In this document: positions 63,201 through 64,000 of the stretch, one piece after another
How positions within the stretch are numbered: the stretch's first letter is position 1
Layout of the letters: each line of letters begins with the position of its first letter
Source: Rostratula benghalensis
Lineage: Eukaryota > Chordata > Aves > Charadriiformes > Rostratulidae
DNA length: 64,000 bases
Direction: 5' to 3'
Assembly (NCBI GenBank): GCA_013399305.1
Contig: VXAI01000090.1
Coordinates: 2,358,747 to 2,422,746, forward strand
Translations under genes and position numbers: made by a program
The notes under the pieces: model-generated
The model's input: the letters and a program-made list of their open reading frames with translations, nothing else
Told to the model about the DNA's origin: nothing
Databases searched by the model: none

Positions 63201-63217
63201 GCACCTTCCAGCTTGTG
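23985..63217 (-). CDS. DST: Dystonin (DST/BPAG1), C-terminal coding part, 25 exons in window
   Basis: Plakin cytolinker; this part forms the end of the spectrin-repeat rod and the microtubule-binding tail. Twenty-five exons read from right to left join into one open frame of 1,236 codons plus stop, with GT/AG borders and agreeing phase at every junction. Domain order is about seven spectrin repeats (E1-E15), two EF-hands with loops [12 protein letters not shown] and [12 protein letters not shown] (E16, E17), the GAS2 domain (E17-E20), and a Gly/Ser/Arg tail with a SKIP motif ending in KLDKSLKR (E25). Tail strings such as [23 protein letters not shown] and [10 protein letters not shown] fit DST and not MACF1. 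The 5' end lies outside the window. From family knowledge, the EF-GAS2-tail unit binds and protects microtubules and the SxIP motif recruits EB1 to plus ends. Confidence 0.97.
25658..25781 (-). CDS. DST: DST exon E24, C-terminal tail
   Basis: 124 nt, phase 0 start, ends with one base of a split codon. It reads [20 protein letters not shown], then [20 protein letters not shown] and A. Donor is gtgagt. The acceptor is preceded by an unbroken 56-nt pyrimidine run on the transcript strand. The matching segment in other vertebrates is a DST-specific part of the tail. Confidence 0.95.
25789..25844 (-). repeat. Unbroken 56-nt pyrimidine run upstream of exon E24
   Basis: Every base on the + strand from 25789 to 25844 is a purine, so the transcript carries 56 consecutive pyrimidines ending a few bases before the E24 acceptor. 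It acts as a very long polypyrimidine tract for this splice site. Confidence 0.8.
26039..26063. repeat. (AAC)n microsatellite
   Basis: About eight acaacaaca-type units in the E23-E24 intron. Confidence 0.85.
28165..28265. repeat. AT-rich low-complexity region
   Basis: Degenerate tatata and atatag runs in the E23-E24 intron, without regular units. Confidence 0.7.
28425..28500. repeat. A/C-rich homopolymer patch
   Basis: Alternating A and C homopolymers, including a run of ten Cs, then G and A runs. It lies about 160 nt on the transcript-downstream side of cassette E23. Confidence 0.7.
28657..28767 (-). CDS. DST: DST cassette exon E23 ([11 protein letters not shown])
   Basis: 111 nt, phase 0 to 0, 37 codons. 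It reads [20 protein letters not shown] then [18 protein letters not shown] related segment ([14 protein letters not shown]) is present in some known DST variants, as I recall. Inclusion or skipping keeps the frame between E22 and E24. The donor gtacag is followed five bases on by a second, better GT (gtaagg). Its use would shift the frame, so I chose the first. Confidence 0.85.
29240..29439 (-). CDS. DST: DST exon E22, basic Ser/Arg tail
   Basis: 200 nt; two bases complete a split codon, then 66 codons ending in phase 0. It reads [19 protein letters not shown], then [20 protein letters not shown] and NRSTSLSSQ, ending VATSTPK before gtaagc. I chose the acceptor at ctgcag before CTAAAG because it restores the known AKGRTN junction. 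The ADGASQ and [12 protein letters not shown] strings favour DST over MACF1. Confidence 0.96.
30205..30273 (-). CDS. DST: DST cassette exon E21 ([13 protein letters not shown])
   Basis: 69 nt, begins with two and ends with one base of split codons, so inclusion adds 23 residues in frame. It reads [19 protein letters not shown] then PTI. A matching insert is known in DST and MACF1 variants. The acceptor is strong (ttttttctag) but the donor gttggc departs from consensus, and a pyrimidine-rich tract follows within about 10 nt on the transcript strand. These features fit regulated inclusion. Confidence 0.88.
   Translation of the reverse strand, partial: FIITGVKCYVRNQTLQLPLSLL
30274..32614 (-). 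other. DST: DST intron E20-E21
   Basis: Contains an unexplained 82-codon open frame at 30551-30796 (minus), described under findings. Nothing else recognised. Confidence 0.75.
32615..32732 (-). CDS. DST: DST exon E20, GAS2 domain
   Basis: 118 nt, phase 0 start, ends with one base of a split codon. It reads [20 protein letters not shown], then [29 protein letters not shown] is the signature of the GAS2 fold, which binds the microtubule lattice. The donor is gtatgt. It can join E21 (giving CRV HHHG) or E22 (giving CRA KGRT), both in frame. Confidence 0.97.
32733..35723 (-). other. DST: DST intron E19-E20
   Basis: Contains a pseudoexon-like segment at 33160-33260 (minus) and an A/G-rich tract next to the microexon donor. 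A 161-codon plus-strand frame at 33773-34258 looks random (AT-rich, Phe/Ile runs). Confidence 0.75.
35724..35741 (-). CDS. DST: DST microexon E19 (FFLGNQ), alternative insert in GAS2 domain
   Basis: 18 nt, six codons FFLGNQ, with acceptor ttatcag and donor gtataa. It sits between E18 (…NKYR) and E20 (FGDSQQ…). The same FFLGNQ insert occurs in known DST/MACF1 variants, as I recall. It keeps the frame whether included or skipped. A T/C-rich tract on the transcript strand lies 26-52 nt past the donor. Ordinary gene prediction would miss an exon this short. Confidence 0.85.
36061..36155. repeat. Compound (TTTG)n(TTGG)n(TG)n microsatellite
   Basis: About ten TTGG units at 36086-36124 followed by an interrupted TG run at 36126-36155. 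On the transcript strand this is a CA-repeat followed by a CCAA-repeat, lying 320-414 nt upstream of microexon E19. Confidence 0.93.
36700..36774 (-). CDS. DST: DST exon E18, GAS2 (GAR) domain
   Basis: 75 nt, phase 0 to 0, exactly 25 codons: [20 protein letters not shown] then DNKYR before gtaagt. CKC is part of the zinc/cysteine region of the GAS2 domain. The small intron to E17 is only 162 nt. Confidence 0.95.
36937..37091 (-). CDS. DST: DST exon E17, second EF-hand and start of GAS2 linker
   Basis: 155 nt; two bases complete a split codon, then 51 codons. It reads [15 protein letters not shown], the canonical loop [12 protein letters not shown], then [20 protein letters not shown] and IEDE before gtacat. 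Both EF loops have complete ligand sets, so calcium binding is expected. In the plakin family the EF pair packs against the GAS2 domain. Confidence 0.97.
37092..38521 (-). other. DST: DST intron E16-E17
   Basis: AT-rich intron of 1.4 kb separating the two EF-hand exons. No repeat or extra exon recognised. Confidence 0.8.
38522..38684 (-). CDS. DST: DST exon E16, first EF-hand
   Basis: 163 nt, phase 0 start, ends with one base of a split codon. It starts [20 protein letters not shown] and carries the first calcium-binding loop [12 protein letters not shown] with Asp/Glu ligands at positions 1, 3, 5 and 12. It ends FIDGILSS. The donor follows TTCAA and the split Lys is completed by E17. Confidence 0.96.
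38980..39143 (-). CDS. DST: DST exon E15, end of rod
   Basis: 164 nt; two bases complete a split codon, then 54 codons ending in phase 0. It reads [20 protein letters not shown], then [20 protein letters not shown] and [14 protein letters not shown] before gtcaga. This is the last helix of the spectrin rod just before the EF-hands. Confidence 0.95.
39545..39674 (-). CDS. DST: DST exon E14, insert within last spectrin repeat
   Basis: 130 nt, starts phase 0 and ends with one base of a split codon. It reads [20 protein letters not shown], then [20 protein letters not shown] and RAG. The donor is a strong gtaagt. The split arginine codon joins E15 to give AGRKRSP. Confidence 0.95.
40433..40621 (-). 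CDS. DST: DST exon E13, last full spectrin repeat
   Basis: 189 nt, phase 0 to 0, 63 codons. It starts [20 protein letters not shown], continues [20 protein letters not shown] and ends [10 protein letters not shown] before gtaagg. [10 protein letters not shown] is the helix-A motif. The repeat continues into E14 and E15. Confidence 0.95.
41456..41599 (-). CDS. DST: DST exon E12, spectrin repeat
   Basis: 144 nt, phase 0 to 0, 48 codons. It reads [20 protein letters not shown], then [20 protein letters not shown] and ends IIKARFEE before gtcagt. [13 protein letters not shown] is the Trp-containing second-half signature of the repeat. Confidence 0.95.
41600..45079 (-). other. DST: DST intron E11-E12
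   Basis: About 3.5 kb with one poly(A) tract and a T/C-rich patch near 43,520. No recognisable element or exon. Confidence 0.8.
41869..41889. repeat. Poly(A) tract, 21 nt
   Basis: A run in the E11-E12 intron with no recognised element attached. Confidence 0.8.
45080..45208 (-). CDS. DST: DST exon E11, spectrin repeat
   Basis: 129 nt, phase 0 to 0, 43 codons. It starts [20 protein letters not shown] and ends LLKLIDQHG before gtaagc. The helix-A motif reads [10 protein letters not shown] where other repeats and, as I recall, mammalian DST have WLAEAEQ. The exon ends in Gly where Lys is expected. The frame is intact, so it is a functional exon with a few unusual substitutions. Confidence 0.93.
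46383..46577 (-). CDS. DST: DST exon E10, spectrin repeat
   Basis: 195 nt, phase 0 to 0, 65 codons. It starts [20 protein letters not shown], continues [20 protein letters not shown] and ends TRLEQALRQ before gtaaag. Nearly every residue matches the DST protein as I recall it. Confidence 0.95.
48034..48193 (-). CDS. DST: DST exon E9, spectrin repeat
   Basis: 160 nt; one base completes a split codon, then 53 codons. It reads [39 protein letters not shown] and ends LIDNHK before gtaatt. DWLYKVE is the helix-A motif of the repeat shared with E10. Confidence 0.95.
48522..48685 (-). CDS. DST: DST exon E8, spectrin repeat
   Basis: 164 nt, starts in phase 0 and ends with two bases of a split codon. 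It reads [20 protein letters not shown], then [20 protein letters not shown] and [14 protein letters not shown]. The split arginine codon is completed by the first base of E9. Upstream lies the longest intron in the window, about 4.5 kb. Confidence 0.95.
48821..48874. repeat. Perfect 11-bp inverted repeat, 32-nt loop
   Basis: GTCTGCTAGTG at 48821-48831 is mirrored by CACTAGCAGAC at 48864-48874. The two arms could form a hairpin or be the ends of a short non-autonomous DNA element remnant. It is intronic (E7-E8). Confidence 0.6.
50796..50845 (+). mobile_element. Possible very short CR1 3' remnant
   Basis: About 50 bases resemble the CR1 3' UTR (tggactgggtgacct followed by a ccattcttgac-like stretch) but without the terminal octamer repeat. 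It lies in the intron between E7 and E8. Confidence 0.35.
52301..52375. repeat. (TTCC)n(ATCC)n compound microsatellite
   Basis: About eleven TTCC units run to 52347, then about seven CATC units to 52375, in the E7-E8 intron. Likely polymorphic. Confidence 0.93.
52740..53035 (+). mobile_element. CR1 LINE reverse-transcriptase fragment
   Basis: Plus-strand frame [20 protein letters not shown], then [18 protein letters not shown] and [19 protein letters not shown] is the CR1 reverse transcriptase core. The catalytic FADD box reads FANN, so both catalytic aspartates are lost. The fragment is cut off before the 3' end of the element. It sits antisense to DST in the intron between E7 and E8. Confidence 0.88.
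53216..53335 (-). CDS. DST: DST exon E7, spectrin repeat
   Basis: 120 nt, phase 0 to 0, 40 codons. It reads [20 protein letters not shown], then [20 protein letters not shown], ending before gtgagt. The FHEAW start follows directly on RAKK of E6 as in the known DST protein. Confidence 0.95.
54461..55030 (-). mobile_element. CR1 LINE 3' fragment with duplicated tail
   Basis: Minus-strand CR1 in the E6-E7 intron, in the same sense as DST. ORF2 remnants include [20 protein letters not shown] and [19 protein letters not shown] and [14 protein letters not shown]. The 3' end at 54461-54516 is tandemly duplicated. It is truncated at the 5' side and inactive. Confidence 0.92.
55510..55716 (-). CDS. 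DST: DST exon E6, spectrin repeat
   Basis: 207 nt, phase 0 to 0, 69 codons. It starts [20 protein letters not shown], has [19 protein letters not shown] and [18 protein letters not shown], and ends ARKRAKK before gtaatc. The acceptor is a T-rich tract ending ccaag. It completes the repeat begun in E5. Confidence 0.95.
55948..56103 (-). CDS. DST: DST exon E5, spectrin repeat
   Basis: 156 nt, phase 0 to 0, 52 codons. It starts [20 protein letters not shown], has the helix-A motif [17 protein letters not shown] and ends LFQIDEHK before gtatgt. It is the same size and phase class as E1, as expected for duplicated spectrin-repeat exon pairs. Confidence 0.95.
57422..57592 (-). CDS. DST: DST exon E4, spectrin repeat
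   Basis: 171 nt, phase 0 to 0, 57 codons. It starts [19 protein letters not shown], continues [19 protein letters not shown] and ends with [16 protein letters not shown] before gtatgtg. The sequence is very close to the DST rod as I remember it. It completes the repeat begun in E3. Confidence 0.95.
57593..59923 (-). other. DST: DST intron E3-E4
   Basis: 2.3 kb without recognised repeats. A GC-richer stretch at about 57,890-58,030 is unexplained. Confidence 0.8.
59924..60052 (-). CDS. DST: DST exon E3, spectrin repeat
   Basis: 129 nt, phase 0 to 0, 43 codons. It reads [20 protein letters not shown], followed by [19 protein letters not shown] and ends NTHM before donor gtaagt. The WLTDTER segment is the helix-A signature of a plakin spectrin repeat. 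Confidence 0.95.
60544..60741 (-). CDS. DST: DST exon E2, second half of a spectrin repeat
   Basis: 198 nt, phase 0 to 0, 66 codons. It starts [16 protein letters not shown] and contains [19 protein letters not shown], the usual second-half spectrin-repeat tryptophan region, and ends at a CAG before gtgaac. Acceptor is cag-type (ttctag). Skipping this exon alone would keep the frame. Confidence 0.95.
60742..63061 (-). other. DST: DST intron E1-E2
   Basis: 2.3 kb with one poly(A) tract; no exon or element recognised. Confidence 0.8.
61432..61450. repeat. Poly(A) tract, 19 nt
   Basis: A run in the E1-E2 intron with no recognised element attached. Confidence 0.8.
63062..63217 (-). CDS. DST: DST exon E1, first half of a spectrin repeat
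   Basis: 156 nt, phase 0 to 0, 52 codons. It reads [14 protein letters not shown], then the conserved helix-A tryptophan in [12 protein letters not shown], and ends ELAKHH. The acceptor is preceded by ttactatag and the donor is gtatgt. This is the most 5' exon visible. It pairs with E2 to make one repeat of about 118 residues. Confidence 0.95.
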
Positions 63218-64000
63218 CTATAGTAAAAATTAAATTAACAATAAAATGATTTCACAATGCTGTTGAATTGGCTTATACTACCATTAGTCACCATAATCCA
63301 GAGTGGAGTCCACGCATATGATATCATAAAAACCAGGGTGAAACTGTTATCCAACACAAGCAACTGCTCTATAGATAGAGCTGAGTTAGCAATTCCCTTG
63401 TAAAGCCTCACGTGCCAGTCTTACAGTCCTAAACTTTGAAGACCCCGGGTAACCACAGCACAGTTGAGTTTGACAGTTCTCTCATCAGAGGTATGACAGT
63501 AGTTATTTATCACTTAAAACATAATTTTGATATAAATTTGATGCAAGTTCTTTAAAACCTTGTCTTTGTTGTGAAATGATTCAATTTAGAAAAAAAAAAT
63601 GCTTAAAATCACCACATCTTTAGATCTCTCTTTCACTTTGATAATTTAAGGAACGAGCACTGAAACAGTTAAAAATTAAGTTATGCCTTTTTTTTTTTTA
63701 AAGTGCTCAGTTCAGCAGCTAGTATTACTTTTGCACATATAAACATGTTTTCAACTGCTACTTAAGATGTCATCAAATAATCAAAATAAAGTAATAATGA
63801 TTTGACATGGCACTGCTGACAGAGGAAGTGACAAAGAATACTGCTAAGGGTTTAAAAATCATAAAAGCATCTGAATAAAATGTAAAATTTAAATTATACA
63901 TATCCCTGTAATTTCCAAACCAAAAGGAATGTGTAAATTGATGCAAACATTATACGTGACAAAAAGCTTTCCTCAAAAATCTAAGTCATGAAGTAAGCCC
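63218..64000 (-). other. DST: DST intron upstream of E1, runs off the window
   Basis: AT-rich sequence with no exon up to the window edge. The preceding spectrin-repeat exon must lie beyond position 64,000. Confidence 0.8.

Noticed and set aside
23985..63217. Identification as the paralogue MACF1
   Set aside because: Rod, EF-hand and GAS2 parts are shared, but the tail strings [25 protein letters not shown] and the KLDKSLKR end fit DST.

Overview
The window is vertebrate nuclear DNA, almost certainly from a bird. Its CR1 LINE fragments, with ATTCTGTGA-type 3' ends and reverse-transcriptase reading frames, are typical of sauropsids. The protein-coding content is the 3' part of one large multi-exon gene on the minus strand. 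I identify this gene as DST (dystonin/BPAG1), from protein matches to the remembered DST C-terminus rather than the MACF1 paralogue.

Layout in + coordinates: positions 1 to about 23,600 are gene-poor sequence downstream of DST. They hold four clear CR1 fragments (about 4.7, 9.5, 11.0-11.8 and 20.1 kb), low-complexity tracts, and one short possible pseudogene at 248-552. From about 23,650 to the right edge the window is DST, transcribed right to left: 25 coding exons (called E1 to E25 here, in transcript order), a 3' UTR with an AATAAA signal at 23,666, and introns of 0.16 to 4.5 kb. DST continues past position 64,000. With every cassette included, the exons give one uninterrupted frame of 1,236 codons plus stop (3,711 nt), and the intron phase agrees at every junction.

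The encoded protein is the end of the plakin rod and the microtubule-binding tail. E1 to E15 carry about seven spectrin repeats, E16 and E17 two EF-hands, E17 to E20 the GAS2 (GAR) domain, and E21 to E25 a basic Ser/Arg/Gly-rich tail with a SKIP motif of the EB1-binding SxIP class. Three small in-frame cassettes (18, 69 and 111 nt) lie in the tail region and look like the alternatively spliced part of the gene. Two of them are followed closely by pyrimidine-rich tracts on the transcript strand.

I saw no CRISPR arrays, tRNA or rRNA genes, operons or other prokaryotic-type features, and no second convincing protein-coding gene. I found no convincing undescribed biological system. The most useful leads concern splicing of the DST tail, two unexplained intronic reading frames, and the unidentified coding-like segment at the left edge.
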